Notes: generated by a model not told the origin, from the sequence alone. 64,000 bases of DNA from Flabesymbios commensalis (GCA_964017125.1 OZ024911.1:42533339-42597338), one strand, 5' to 3'. Counted from the first letter of the stretch, positions 51,345 through 61,823 are shown. Program-made: numbers and translations.

Positions 51345-51557
51345 AACCCCGAAATATTTTGTAATCATCATACATCATAGTACAATCATGTCTTAGTTAG
51401 CTCTTTCTCATGTTTCTGCTTCATTTGAATGCCTATGTTATGGGTCTACGGCCATTATAAATAGTTTACTCTTTCAGTGCTTTCGACTTTAGACATCAGA
51501 ATCTGACATCTACAGATCAGATTCTGATGTCTAAAGTGGGACTCCGCGCTGAAAGGG
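51345..51557 (-). mobile_element. TTAA-type MITE, subfamily D, reversed
   Basis: TTAA at 51558-51561 follows CCGCGCTGAAAGGG. The hairpin TTAGACATCAGAATCTGAC against CAGATTCTGATGTCTAAAG carries ACATCAG in place of ACGTCAG in both arms. Confidence 0.8.
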
Positions 51558-51597
51558 TTAATATTGGACCAAGCTGGTATAACAATACGGCCATATG

Positions 51598-51646
51598 AAG
51601 TCAAAAGGAAGTAACTGCTTACTACCTTTTGGCTTGGCAGAGTAGA
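51598..51646. repeat. Family H hairpin, centre deleted
   Basis: GTCAAAAGGAAGTAACTGCT is followed directly by TACTACCTTTTGGCTTGGCA. Confidence 0.6.
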
Positions 51647-52245
51647 AAAAGAGCATTGGGGTAACCTCTGGGGTTTGCCAGGTGGTGATTTTCTCGCCGG
51701 TAGTTTTCAGTGTGCTTGCAGTACACTGTGCCATTACTGTGATAAGAGGAATGCGAATGGCGATATATAGAAGATGGAAACTTCGTGGCCTTCTTAATTT
51801 ATCTAACAATTTAAACACTGAATTTCTAGTGTTTCTTTATGGTGGTGTAGTGGTAACAAAAGTTTATTCATTCCCATCCACAGATAAAATAGGATATGCG
51901 AGTATAAAAAAGATAATCGACGGAGCCATAATTTTATGGCTTATACTGTGTGAAAAGCAGCTACACCTATAACAAATTATCCAAAAACTGAAAAAGCGAC
52001 AACCCCTGGATAAAAACTGGTCAGTAATCGTTACACAGCCAGATGTGTGGAATCAATCAATACTAGATTTAGGTTTTTTATCGGGGTTTATGATAGAAAC
52101 GATTCAGTGAATAAGATGACACCCCTGTGATTGATATTGGCAGATAAAGCTGCCCTGCCACACAATATGGTGCTATTTTCGTTGACCTTCCTGTTTGATT
52201 TATTGATTACTTCACTGTTCTCGGCATCGAGCTCCACGCTGTGCA

Positions 52246-52357
52246 GCCCAAAAAAATGCGATACGCCGACCCATTGCTGATCCAACGCTGGGCCACTGTT
52301 GCAGACGGTGACCCAACGCTGGATCAACAATGGTTCAGCGTATCGTGTTTGCTGGGC
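52246..52357. mobile_element. Family A1 palindromic MITE
   Basis: ATGCGATACGCCGACCCATT pairs with AATGGTTCAGCGTATCGTG and ends GTTTGCTGGGC. The private GCGATACGC and its complement are in both arms, with GATCCAACGCTGGG matched by ACCCAACGCTGGATC. Confidence 0.9.
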
Positions 52358-52505
52358 ACCTACTCAGCAGAGTGTTTCTGAAACCAGAGCACTGTGCCAA
52401 GTTCGGTGAAATCCAATCAGGGCTCTACTGACTGTAAGACACATTGAGTAGCAAGCACAACAGCAGTCACTAGATTAAAACCTCTGACACGATTAATTTA
52501 ATTAA

Positions 52506-52750
52506 CCTACTGAATCATGTGAATTGTCTGCTTCTATTTTTCATTCATTCGAAGCTGGAATTGCTAACGCAATTTCCAGCTTCAAATGACGAAACATATA
52601 GCTTAATGTGAAAAAAAGGCACATCCCAAATTGAATGATTTGATTAACTGAGCATCTCTCACAAACTATTTTATCAGATTCAGTGGCATTTTAAATTTGG
52701 TTTCAAACTTAGCTTAAACCCGTGTATATGCGTTCACAGCAGGAGAAGGG
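52506..52750 (+). mobile_element. TTAA-type MITE, subfamily F, older
   Basis: It is flanked by TTAA (52502-52505, 52751-52754). TTCGAAGCTGGAATTGC and GCAATTTCCAGCTTCAAATG form its stem. The left end CCTACTGAATC is eroded compared with the right end CAGGAGAAGGG. Confidence 0.72.
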
Positions 52751-53092
52751 TTAACATGATTTCAATCTACATACACTTTGTTTTCTTTCAAATTATAAGG
52801 CTAAATATAGTTACTGGTTTAGAAGCTAAACTAACATGCTTAGCAAATAGCGGATCACTTGGCGAACAGTTCAATAAGTGAAAAGAATCATACCTATATT
52901 ATAAAATAACCACATTGTATATGTTCTTCAGTTGACAAATACGTCATCCATGGTATTTAGATGCACACGGCAAAATCATTTTTTGACTGCCCTTGTAAAT
53001 GATTCCGGGAGCTTCAGTTTAAAAAAACGTTAGAGGCATAAATTCTACATTCATTCATTCACCATATTCCAGCTGTCATATAGACCGCTTAC

Positions 53093-53192
53093 CAGCAGAC
53101 ACGAGACGTTCACCCAATGGTAGGTTGATGGTGGAGCAGCGTCGCAGACGGTATTTCAACATCAAACCAACATCAACGTCGCGCGTTTGCAA
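53093..53192. mobile_element. Family A1 palindromic MITE
   Basis: CCAGCAGACACGAGACGTTC and CAACGTCGCGCGTTTGCAAG are its ends. AGCGTCGCAGACGGT is the centre. Confidence 0.78.
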
Positions 53193-53339
53193 GAAAAATT
53201 CAGAAATATATTATTCAAAATAAGCCATACAAGAGAAAATAAACAATGTATGTGAGAACAATTCCGTCTGTTGCCAGACAGTGAATGACAAGTTTTCTCG
53301 CGTCAGTTCCATAAATCCCTTATTCATCGTTTTGGACAA

Positions 53340-53415
53340 AAATCCAGTGTTGAACGTTGGATCGACGGCGGCTCAACGTCGCAGGCGTTGTATCAGCGTT
53401 GAACCAACTTTTAGC
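53340..53415. repeat. Hairpin, diverged family A
   Basis: AGTGTTGAACGTTGGATCGA is loosely mirrored by TGTATCAGCGTTGAACCAAC around CAACGTCGCAGGCGTTG. Confidence 0.65.
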
Positions 53416-53555
53416 AAATCAGGTGCGTCAGTATCCCCCAACGGTTTCTGGTGAAAGGTCGCATTTCTATTAATAGACAGGTATCGATCCGAAAACACCG
53501 CAGCGGTCCATTAATCTGACCCAGCCAAAAACAAACCAAATCAGGGCTGTTATTC

Positions 53556-53648
53556 TCCCAAGCGACTCATAACATGTTCAAGCATGTGATTGGTCGAGAT
53601 TTTCGTCTCAACCAATCACATGCCTAAGATATGGCTCAACCGCTTACG
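53556..53648. repeat. Family J palindrome
   Basis: GCATGTGATTGGTCGAGA pairs with TCTCAACCAATCACATGC. AAGCGACTCAT is the left outer arm. Confidence 0.8.
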
Positions 53649-54239
53649 ATTCTGACTAAAATAGAATCCAGAGATGTTGACACAGTAAAAGCCGCCAATA
53701 ATGGATCTAATGTGTACATTTGCTGATGTTTTCTCAAATTGAAATGCATTTTTCTGTCTAGTAAGCAAGACCCTAATTCCCATTATGTTCCATTAACAAA
53801 GACATCTGGCACAAGAAGAAGAAATCCAGACCCTCGTCGACTTGTGAAGAGAAACAGAGTAGACAAAAATGTAATTCGTGAACTCACTTAAAATTTTTGA
53901 AGCGTAAGTCACTCAGTTACTCTGTGAGAATAAACTAATTCTACGTTTCACATTCACATTCATCAATTTAATTCTGGAAACCTGTGATAGGCCTAATCCT
54001 ATGTCACAATATAAACATCTGTGCAATCTACGTGTAATAAGGACGTTCTATACCTGATCTGAGCATAAAATGGACCAATCTAGATGTGAGTAGATCTTCG
54101 ATCCACAAAAAAAGCGCTGATGTATTTTACTGCAGATGGCGGACACCAGAGAAACAGCATCTTGTTCTGTATGCATTCTGACGGCAGGCAGATGCAAAAA
54201 ATAGCCAATCGTGTTTTTTTTTCTTTGCGTGGACAGTGT

Positions 54240-54343
54240 AGACAAATATGAGACGTTTACCCATCGCTAACTTCATTTTGGCCCAGCGTCTGTGACGCTG
54301 GCCCAACACTAAACCAACATTGGTGAGCGTCTCGAGTTTCCTG
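54240..54343. mobile_element. Family A1 palindromic MITE
   Basis: ATATGAGACGTTTACCCATC and GGTGAGCGTCTCGAGTTTCC are its arms. GGCCCAGCGTCTGTGACGCT is the centre. Confidence 0.8.
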
Positions 54344-54470
54344 GGAAGCCTTGACGGAGGTAAGCAGTTATCCACTTAGTCTGAAATGACTGACGTCGGC
54401 ATAAATGAACACTTATAATTATGTGGCAGAGAAAGGGAAGCTGTATTGTTTGATGAGTGCCGTAAATATC

Positions 54471-54565
54471 CCAGCAAACAGCAGACGCTCACCCAGTGTT
54501 GGTTTAATCTTGGTCCAGCGTCGCAGACGGTGGACCAAGATTAAACCAACAATGGGTGAGGGAAT
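54471..54565. mobile_element. Family A1 palindromic MITE, right end lost
   Basis: CCCAGCAAACAGCAGACGCT opens it. GGTTTAATCTTGGTCC is exactly mirrored by GGACCAAGATTAAACC, with a private ATCTTGG in both arms. Confidence 0.85.
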
Positions 54566-54588
54566 CCACTAAGTGGTGCAATTACGAA

Positions 54589-54697
54589 CCACCAAACACA
54601 AGACGTTGAACCAATGATGGCTTAATGTTGGGCCAACGTCTCTGACGGTGGCCGACATAAAGTTATCATTGTTTCAACGTCTTGTTTTTGCTGGGGA
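54589..54697. mobile_element. Family A1 palindromic MITE
   Basis: CCACCAAACACAAGACGTTG and CAACGTCTTGTTTTTGCTGG are its ends. It is the second of three hairpins in a row. Confidence 0.85.
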
Positions 54698-54721
54698 ATG
54701 TTTCCCCGTGTATTCGCACAC

Positions 54722-54836
54722 CCCAGCTGACACAACAAGGTTTAGAGCATTATGCATGTTTGTATATGAATATAATCTGATAATGTACCAGTGTCGCAGA
54801 CGGTGAACAATTGCATAACGTCTTGTGTGCTCTGGG
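54722..54836. mobile_element. Family A1 hairpin, diverged
   Basis: CCCAGCTGACACAACAAGG and ACGTCTTGTGTGCTCTGGG are the ends. CCAGTGTCGCAGACGGTG remains of the centre. Confidence 0.65.
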
Positions 54837-54839
54837 ATT

Positions 54840-55055
54840 TGGCTACGTCCTGTTCTGGACTATGAGACGATTATTGTGACAGAGAAAAGTCAGGTGTCAG
54901 ATCACAATGTCCTATATTACTCTCTCGAATTCGTTTACAAGGGAACTATACCTGTATACCAGATGCACATTACCGAACCCGACATTAGAACAGTTTTCAG
55001 CAGACACAGAAAAAGGATATCACAACTCGATCGACAAACCCGCATTACCAGATGA
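54840..55055 (+). mobile_element. Possible LINE endonuclease remnant
   Basis: The plus-strand frame reads LRPVLDYETIIVTEKSQVSD then HNVLYYSLEF. SDHN followed by alternating hydrophobic residues resembles the end of an APE-type endonuclease (motif SDH). No other endonuclease motif is present, so this is a weak call. Confidence 0.3.
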
Positions 55056-55067
55056 AAACCTGACGTT

Positions 55068-55102
55068 TGACTGACTGACTGACTGACTGACTGACTGACT
55101 GA

Positions 55103-55163
<61 letters not shown>

Positions 55164-55319
55164 TGACTGACTGACTGACTGACTGACTGACTGACTGACT
55201 GACTGACTGACTGACTGACTGACTGACTGACTGACTGACTGACTGACTGACTGACTGACTGACTGACTGACTGACTGACTGACTGACTGACTGACTGACT
55301 GACTGACTGACTGACTGAC

Positions 55320-55383
<64 letters not shown>
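55068..55383. repeat. Compound tetranucleotide microsatellite
   Basis: Four pure blocks follow each other: GACT (about 10 units), GGCT (13), GACT (40) and GATT (about 15). Each neighbour differs by one transition. Confidence 0.98.
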
Positions 55384-55825
55384 CGAGCAGAAGCCTACTC
55401 CTTTACAACGCTAGTTTTACAGTCACCACGTTTCGCATGATCATATACGCTTCGCATACATGTGTGTCTTGTTGGCCTTGTCACACAAAAGCTTGTGATA
55501 AAATACGCGAAAAGGCGATGATGAATAATTGATGGTGAAGTATTGAAGCATGTAGTGCAGTAGATTATCGGGGGTCATATAATGACAGAGGATTACCGAA
55601 CGAATATAGATCCGTGGTGCCCAAGAACACACCAGACGTCGGGGCAACATTGGTACGGCATTGTGTTGACGCCTTGTATTAAACAAAGAGGAGCTTGAAA
55701 CTTTCAAAAATGTTAAAATATAATTATAAGAGAACATAAGAATATAAAAAAACACAGTCCGTAATAACTGTAAATCCAGAATCGATCTTATTTATTTTAG
55801 TGATGTCATTTACACGCACTTAATA

Positions 55826-55916
55826 AACACAAAACATTTTTGTATAATATTTATACAATGTGGGACGACGTTGCACGTTGTATAAATGTTATACAAATGC
55901 TTTGTGTTTGCTGGGT
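55826..55916. mobile_element. Family A2 MITE, left end lost
   Basis: AACACAAAACATTTTTGTAT and ATACAAATGCTTTGTGTTTG are paired. Both arms have TTTATACAA where other A2 copies have TTTGTACAA. Confidence 0.82.
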
Positions 55917-56004
55917 AGCGCGACACGAAAAACCGCATTATCGAGCGTTTTAAAAATATCGCGGTCTGTGTAAAAACGGGTTTCACACAAACCATCTCGA
56001 GATA

Positions 56005-56080
56005 ACACAACACACTGAACCAGCGCTGGTTTAATGTTGGTCCAGCGTCGTAGATAAAGCAATACCTTGCAAACATTGAT
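56005..56080. mobile_element. Family A1 hairpin, half copy
   Basis: CACTGAACCAGCGCTGGTTT and GTTGGTCCAGCGTCGTAGA remain of the left arm. The right arm is missing. Confidence 0.5.
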
Positions 56081-56277
56081 TATATATCCGCTGCTCATTT
56101 AAAATAATATCTTTGCAATAAAGATAAAATAATTCCTTTGTTTGCAGCTCTGTCGGGGACTTACTTGTGGCTGAAAAGATATAATGATGCCGGTGTGATG
56201 TATATAATAATGAAAAATCGCGAGACTATACCGTATGGATTTCTTACTCGATTGACGTCATCGCCCGCACAGGTTAT

Positions 56278-56352
56278 CGGAGGAGAGACATTGTGCCAAC
56301 GCTTGCCTAATGACGGGCCAACATTGCCGTCATTAAGCCAGCGCTGATCCGA
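56278..56352. repeat. Hairpin, diverged family A
   Basis: GCGCTTGC-type arms, GCCAACGCTTGCCTAATGAC and GTCATTAAGCCAGCGCTGAT, pair around GGGCCAACATTGCC. Confidence 0.65.
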
Positions 56353-57124
56353 CATGGGTCATGTTATGATGGTATGTATCTCATTTTTCATTTTATCTTG
56401 TCACATTCACAAGATTCAGTGAATGTAAGATACATGACTACTGAACACGATAATTAAACCCGGACAAGCTCATCCCATTATTCATTTTTACCAACTTCGT
56501 ATGATCTGATAATAAATTTGATGCGTTCAGAAACAAAACCGATTCCCGCCGTGCGGGACAAACACGCATTAGACAGGGAGTTTTAGATGATTCTGAAATA
56601 ATCACATAATACTAGAAGAGGAGCACGCTACATTAAGTAATTATGTTTCTTTCAACGCACAACCATTTCTCACCATTTTCATTCACTGCCGCAATCCCCA
56701 CCTGAATGTGAATGAAAATATCTCATTTTTTTAAAGAAAATAGACAAGTATGCCTACAATACATGTATATCAAATTAATGAAAGCTCATAACCTTATAAC
56801 GTACTTGAATCAAATTCAAAAGGCGTGCAAATTCAAAAGGCAGTAACTGCATCAATGATCCAAAAATAATTAATACATATGGTCTTACAACCATGGGGAT
56901 GAATATCATAGGCCTACTTTCTTCTTTCTTCAGATATAATATGTCGTTCGTAGTCCATTAGCATTATGTTCAGACGCAAGACATCGGTGCGACGTTTTTA
57001 CATGGTTGGTTAACGTCTGAGATGGAGCGCCGCAGTGCATGGTAAACAGCCTCGTTTCCTGAATTATTTCTAGTCAGATTGTCAATTTATTATGAATCTC
57101 TCCAACTGCAGCGAAAACAAAGGG

Positions 57125-57200
57125 GATTGACCGGCGTTGAAGCTGTGCTGGGTCAACGTTTCAGACGTTAACCCGGCACAGCTACAACGCTGGTCAAAAA
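57125..57200. repeat. Hairpin, diverged family A
   Basis: GACCGGCGTTGAAGCTGTGC pairs with GCACAGCTACAACGCTGGTC around GGGTCAACGTTTCAGACG. AGCTGTGC is private and in both arms. Confidence 0.85.
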
Positions 57201-57383
57201 ACCATTTCACACAATGTTCATTTATAACAAGAGAAGCACATGGAGCTAGGAGTAATCAGGCGAGAAACTTTTGAACGTATCTTCTTGCTGATTATTCCAG
57301 GAAAAGCGGTGCAGTGTTTCTTTTCTTACATAATTAATTAATTAATTATTCACAGATTAGCAGAATCTGGAAAAAAGAGTTAA

Positions 57384-57421
57384 CCCTTTAACCACCGGTG
57401 CCGCATATATTCGGGTTTTCA
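57384..57421 (+). mobile_element. TTAA-type MITE, subfamily B, left-end fragment
   Basis: TTAA then CCCTTTAACCACCGGTGCCG and TATTCGGGTTTTC, after which similarity stops. Confidence 0.7.
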
Positions 57422-57569
57422 TTATGAACCAGCAAATATGAACGTTTTTCTGTCGACCATAAACATGATAAAGTCACGCCATCTTTCCCCCCGGATTCAC
57501 CAGTTGGTAAAATAGTTGAAAAAATAATCAAGTAAATAACAATGCGCAAAAACTATATATTGATAATAA

Positions 57570-57806
57570 CCTTCTGACCACCAAATTACTTGAATGGAAT
57601 TTTCACCCAGTTGAAGTTGTGTCTTGCTAACGCGATCCACAACTTCAAGTGGGTGAAAATTATTAAAATTGACAAAATGAAGGTCAACTATTTTCAAATC
57701 TTGCTGATCGATGTCGCGTTTTATCTTTAACTTGTTTAAAAGTTGGTACTCTTTATGCTGAGAAAAAATGAAAGACCGAATATAATCGGGACCGGCGCTT
57801 AAAGGA
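57570..57806 (-). mobile_element. TTAA-type MITE, subfamily B, reversed
   Basis: CCTTCTGACCACC and GGCGCTTAAAGGA are the ends, with TTAA at 57807-57810. The stem-loop at about 57600-57660 and TCGATGTCGCGTTTTATCTT match the family. Confidence 0.82.
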
Positions 57807-58001
57807 TTAATAAAGGCTCTTCTGACTACATTGTATACGACATTGTGTCACGTGAACAGAAGGCGACCGTCAGACGGAAGAACTTTAAAAAAATAGCCAA
57901 TATGTACCGTTTTTTGTTGTTTATAAACAATCAGCCCGCACGCCTATTATTATCTGACTTGTCAAGTCTTGATCATCAATCGTTTCTTAAAGAAATGCCA
58001 C

Positions 58002-58084
58002 ACTGCCGTACGTACAAAGCCAAACGGCAGTAACTGCTTACTTTTCAAGTAAGCAGTTACTGTCGTTTGGCTTTGTAGAGCAGT
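58002..58084. repeat. Family H hairpin
   Basis: ACAAAGCCAAACGGCAGTAA and TTACTGTCGTTTGGCTTTGT pair, with ACTGCTTACTT and AAGTAAGCAGT in the centre. AAACG replaces AAAAG in both arms. Confidence 0.9.
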
Positions 58085-58460
58085 CCAGCATGTATTTGAT
58101 CTGTGAAAACAGATCCACAATTAGAATCCAATGATCCATGCATGTTAGAAAGGTGAAGAGAAACCGGAGGTAAAAAGTAACTCACTGTTAAGTAACGAAC
58201 GTGTCTTTTGATTAGGTGACCGTTGGAAATCATTTCTAATCAGTTTTTGAAGCTGACATTATGTGTGATACTTTAACTAATACTTTTAGTATTAAAACAC
58301 TGAATTAACTTTTCATACATTTTAAAATTGCAGTGGGAATGAGAAATGAGAAGAAATACCCGCGCGTGATGAGGGTTGTAATATTATGTGAATGTGGTAA
58401 ATCATGTAAATCGTCAGATGGTGATCGTGGCGGACCAAATGACTGATTTACGTGGCCCTA

Positions 58461-58510
58461 CCCAGCAAAGACTCAACATTTGTTATACAAATGTTTTTCT
58501 GTTTGCTGGG
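58461..58510. mobile_element. Family A2 MITE, minimal 50-bp form
   Basis: CCCAGCAAAGACTCAACATT and TTTTTCTGTTTGCTGGG are joined by TGTTATACAAATG. Only the outer part of each arm is left. Confidence 0.85.
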
Positions 58511-58708
58511 ATGCTAGGGTCGCGACCCATGCATCGGCGTTCTCGCAGATAGCTCAATAACAAGACTCGGCTACACCTTCCTAAAATAAATCAACATGGA
58601 CGGCTTGTTAGAAAAATTCGCCTACAGCCAGACAGACAATGACAGGACTAGACGGGCTTCCTCGCGCTCTATATTTACGCCACCGTGTCATTCTGGATTG
58701 GAATCTGT

Positions 58709-58757
58709 TGTTCAACCGCTGGGCCAACGTCGACGACGTTGGCCAAGCGATTAACAT
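58709..58757. repeat. Hairpin, diverged family A
   Basis: AACCGCTGGGCCAACGTCG and CGACGTTGGCCAAGCGATT are near complements. Confidence 0.75.
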
Positions 58758-59144
58758 AGTTTAGCCAATCAGATTAGGTCGGTCGGGATTTTCTGGATTT
58801 TTATTGGAAGGTCAAATCTGCATTGACGTGTAAGTATCGGCCGTGGAGTAAACAACCTCAGGCCTACCTAGATCTCATCTAATCAAGTTGAAAAGAACTA
58901 AATTAAATTTAGATCAAGTCTGGGGGGTTTGACACAGTTGAGCCACCGATATTACATTATTTGCTGCCAGCAGCTGCTGAGTTTATGTTATAAATATAAA
59001 TAATAGACAGTGACGTCGTACCGTCACGTGGATTATTGATGTTTACCATGTTTACTGCAAGAAATGAATGTGGATCTAAAGATCAGCTTATAATAAAATA
59101 ATTGTATTTGTGTTCTGTGTCGGAATAAATTAAATAAATTAATT

Positions 59145-59500
59145 AGGCTTCAGTCCACTTTTGTGCATATATTAGCTATACTGGAACAGGAGAGGATAAT
59201 GAGATGGATGAAATTAGAATGCCCTCGAGACACCGGATTTGAAATTCAAACCCTGGCGGTCTGAGTAATCATGGTAATACATTTAATGAATTAACTGGAC
59301 TTTTGCCCATGTTTATACATACTGGTTGAACAGGACCAGGAGAACACCATGAGGATGCTGGGATGAATCAGACGATGCTGCCCTCCAGACACAGTCCTCA
59401 TTAGAACCCTGTCGGTTTAAGGCAGAGCACGCCACCTCTCAATCACGGAGGCTCATCGCGATACTGAATGGACGGAGAAGAAACACTCTGTTTCTTTGAA
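59145..59500 (-). mobile_element. Two SINE (family G) fragments in tandem
   Basis: The first, 59145-59262, has CACTTTTGTGCATATATTAG and GGTCTGAG. The second, from about 59285 to 59500, has GGACCAGGAGAACACCATGA and GCACGCCACCTCTCAATCAC. Both lack an intact tRNA-like head. Confidence 0.72.
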
Positions 59501-59681
59501 ATGAATACGGAGGACAAACCCTCTAGCTCCGGCATGAAAGACGGCAGCGTTACCACCAAATCAACACCCCCCCCCGTCTGTGTTGGTCTGTCTGATCCAG
59601 AACAGCGGACTTTCTGGTTGATTTTGAATAACGTGGATCTAGGCAATCCCTCCAGGTCGTCTGTCCATCCTAACCAGACGC

Positions 59682-59766
59682 GCGACGTCGACCCAGTGTT
59701 GTTTAAATGTTGGTCTAGCGTCGTAGACGCTGGGCCAACATTAAAACAACACAGGGTCAAAATACT
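59682..59766. mobile_element. Family A1 hairpin
   Basis: GACGTCGACCCAGTGTTGTT pairs with AAACAACACAGGGTCAA around GGTCTAGCGTCGTAGACGCT. CAGTGTTGTTT is in both arms. Confidence 0.8.
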
Positions 59767-59785
59767 GTCGCTTGCCCATTATGCA

Positions 59786-59875
59786 GTCTGCTACAGAACT
59801 CTGCCAGAAGGCAGTACCTACTCACTTTTCCAGTAAGTAGTTACCGCCTTTTGGATGTGCAGAGCAGAATAGTTC
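59786..59875. repeat. Family H hairpin with longer outer arms
   Basis: ACAGAACTCTGCCAGAAGGC and CAGAGCAGAATAGTTCTGTG frame a stem of GCAGTACCTACTCACTT-type sequence and its partner AGTAAGTAGTTACCGC. Confidence 0.75.
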
Positions 59876-60213
59876 TGTGAATTCCGATCGACCGGAAGCA
59901 GCCTGATGGGATTTATTCCCTGAATGCACGGGATGTTCAGCCACTGTTGTCTAGATGGTGGGCCAACGTCTCAGCATTGAAACCTAAGTGGAAGGATGTT
60001 TAGTGTTAGCTGGGATGGGTCTCAGTCCAGAAAGTAAAGCAGCAGACCAAAACGCCAAGTTATGCAGTCATTATATGTGAATACCTTGGAAACAATGTAT
60101 GTCATTGTCAGTAATAGCGAGCTGTCATCCCAGAAAACAATGTTGGACCAACATCAATACAGCACTTTGATAGTGTCTCGTGTTTGTTGGGATGTGCACT
60201 ATTGTCTGAGTAT

Positions 60214-60320
60214 CCAGAAAACACGAGACGTTGACCCAATGCTGTAATAATGTTGGGCCGACGTCGCAGACGATGACGCAACATTATTTCAGCATCCGGT
60301 CTATGTCTCGTGTTTTCTGG
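60214..60320. mobile_element. Family A1 palindromic MITE, 107 bp
   Basis: CCAGAAAACACGAGACGTTG and CTATGTCTCGTGTTTTCTGG are the ends. AGAAAACACG is the private variant, mirrored at the right. GTAT flanks both sides. Confidence 0.9.
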
Positions 60321-60380
60321 GTATATATCCCATCGTAAGCATATCGTTTTGATGATAAAACTAGAAAATCATCATTCCTA

Positions 60381-60414
60381 CCAAGGAAAATAGAATCTGA
60401 TTCTATTTTCCTTG
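60381..60414. repeat. Family K palindrome, 34 bp
   Basis: CAAGGAAAATAGAATC and GATTCTATTTTCCTTG are exact complements separated by TG. Confidence 0.88.
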
Positions 60415-60434
60415 TTTCTACACATATGAGACGT

Positions 60435-60543
60435 CCCGGAAAACACAAAACATTTGCATAACATTTGTACAACGTCGGCCCAACGTCTTCGACGTTGGGC
60501 CGACATTGTACAAATGTTATACAAATGTTTCATGTTTACTCGG
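60435..60543. mobile_element. Family A2 palindromic MITE, 109 bp
   Basis: CCCGGAAAACACAAAACATT and AATGTTTCATGTTTACTCGGG close it. CGGCCCAACGTCTTCGACGT is the centre of an almost perfect stem. Confidence 0.92.
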
Positions 60544-60587
60544 GTTAAGGAATATATAAAGACTTTCTATATTCCTTGCTGTGGGTT

Positions 60588-60662
60588 GACCTTGCGCTGG
60601 TTCTATGTCAGGTCACCGTCTGCGACGCTGACCTGACATGAAACTATCACAGAGTCAACGTT
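60588..60662. repeat. Hairpin, diverged family A
   Basis: TTCTATGTCAGGTCACCGTC and GACGCTGACCTGACATGAAA are complements; ATGTCAGGTCA is private to this copy. Confidence 0.8.
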
Positions 60663-61249
60663 TCATATATGAAGAGTAAATACACTCTAATCCACGACTA
60701 GATTATGTTGAATTACCCATCTTAACCAGTGACTTCTAAACTGCTTAGTAATGCTTAACTTTACTTTTCGGCACTAATGGTCGTGAGATTGTAATACGAT
60801 AAAAACAGTCTGATCCACTTATGAGATGGATGATGTACAGATGATGACGCGAGGTGACAGGGCATGGTGGGTTATTGGGTGTTTTCCTTCACTCGCCCGA
60901 TGTCTGGAGGTAAATCCCTTTCACATTCCCAAACTGTCGGAGACTCGGCTTTCTTTGCACAATTTAATGCTGAAACACCTTGGCGGAATAGCTTTTCGCA
61001 CAGCTCCGCTATCCTCGGGTCGGTTAGTCCTCAGAATAACAATAGTTGGCCTTTTTTATATGTAACGGTTAATGATTAAATACTTGTAGATGGCCACAAT
61101 AAGTTATTTGCATATACAGGCAGACTGAAGTTTCGCGTGGTAACGCCACAAAATGTCAAAGTGACGAAAATAAATTTGATTTTCCTTATGGATAAATGTG
61201 AACACCGGGAACAATTTCGAGGTATACTGCCTACTTACGGCACAGAATT

Positions 61250-61354
61250 ACTAGCAAGCACGTTGGATCGGGTCGGTTTTATGTTGGCCTAGCGGCGTAC
61301 ACGCTGGAACAGCATTAAGTTTGTATAAATTTGATCGGCATCACGTGTGTGCTG
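61250..61354. mobile_element. Family A1 hairpin, diverged
   Basis: CTAGCAAGCACGTTGGATCG and GGCATCACGTGTGTGCTGG are the ends around GCCTAGCGGCGTACACGCTG. Confidence 0.65.
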
Positions 61355-61584
61355 GAGACGATACTAGATATATGTCTTAATCAGAGTTGAATGGGCGATA
61401 TTTAAATTACTAAATTTGTGTTTATGTGTAAATTATCATGGTCACCCATATTACATAGGATTAGAGTTATAATCTGATAATAAATCATCATAACTCGCAT
61501 ATAAAACATTTCCATTATTGTTATACAGCAGACATAAACATAATAAAAGGATAAATCTGCCTGAACGATCTGGTCAATATTTAA

Positions 61585-61823
61585 CCCTTTAACCGCCGGT
61601 GTCGCATATATTCGGGTTTTCATTTTTTTATTAGCACATTAAGTACCACCTTTTAAACATGTGACAAAGATAAAATGTTACATCAATCAACAATATTTAA
61701 AAACAGTTGACCTCCATTTTGCCAAATCTGAATAATTTTCACTCACTTGAAGTTGTGGATCGCGTCAGCGAGACACAACTTCAAGTGGGTGAAAATTCAA
61801 AATGAATAATTAAGCGGTTAAAA
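61585..61823 (+). mobile_element. TTAA-type MITE, subfamily B, right end clipped
   Basis: TTAA at 61581-61584 then CCCTTTAACCGCCGGTGTCG. The body is typical. The right end stops at AAGCGGTTAAAA without GGGTTAA. Confidence 0.88.

Noticed and set aside
54825-55055. 76-codon gene
   Set aside because: The frame starts in a hairpin MITE and runs towards the microsatellite. At most it is a worn LINE endonuclease fragment, listed with low confidence.
59443-59836. Open frames on both strands (122 and 105 codons)
   Set aside because: The frame begins in a SINE fragment and ends in a hairpin MITE. The middle resembles no known protein and is open on both strands, as GC-richer non-coding DNA can be.
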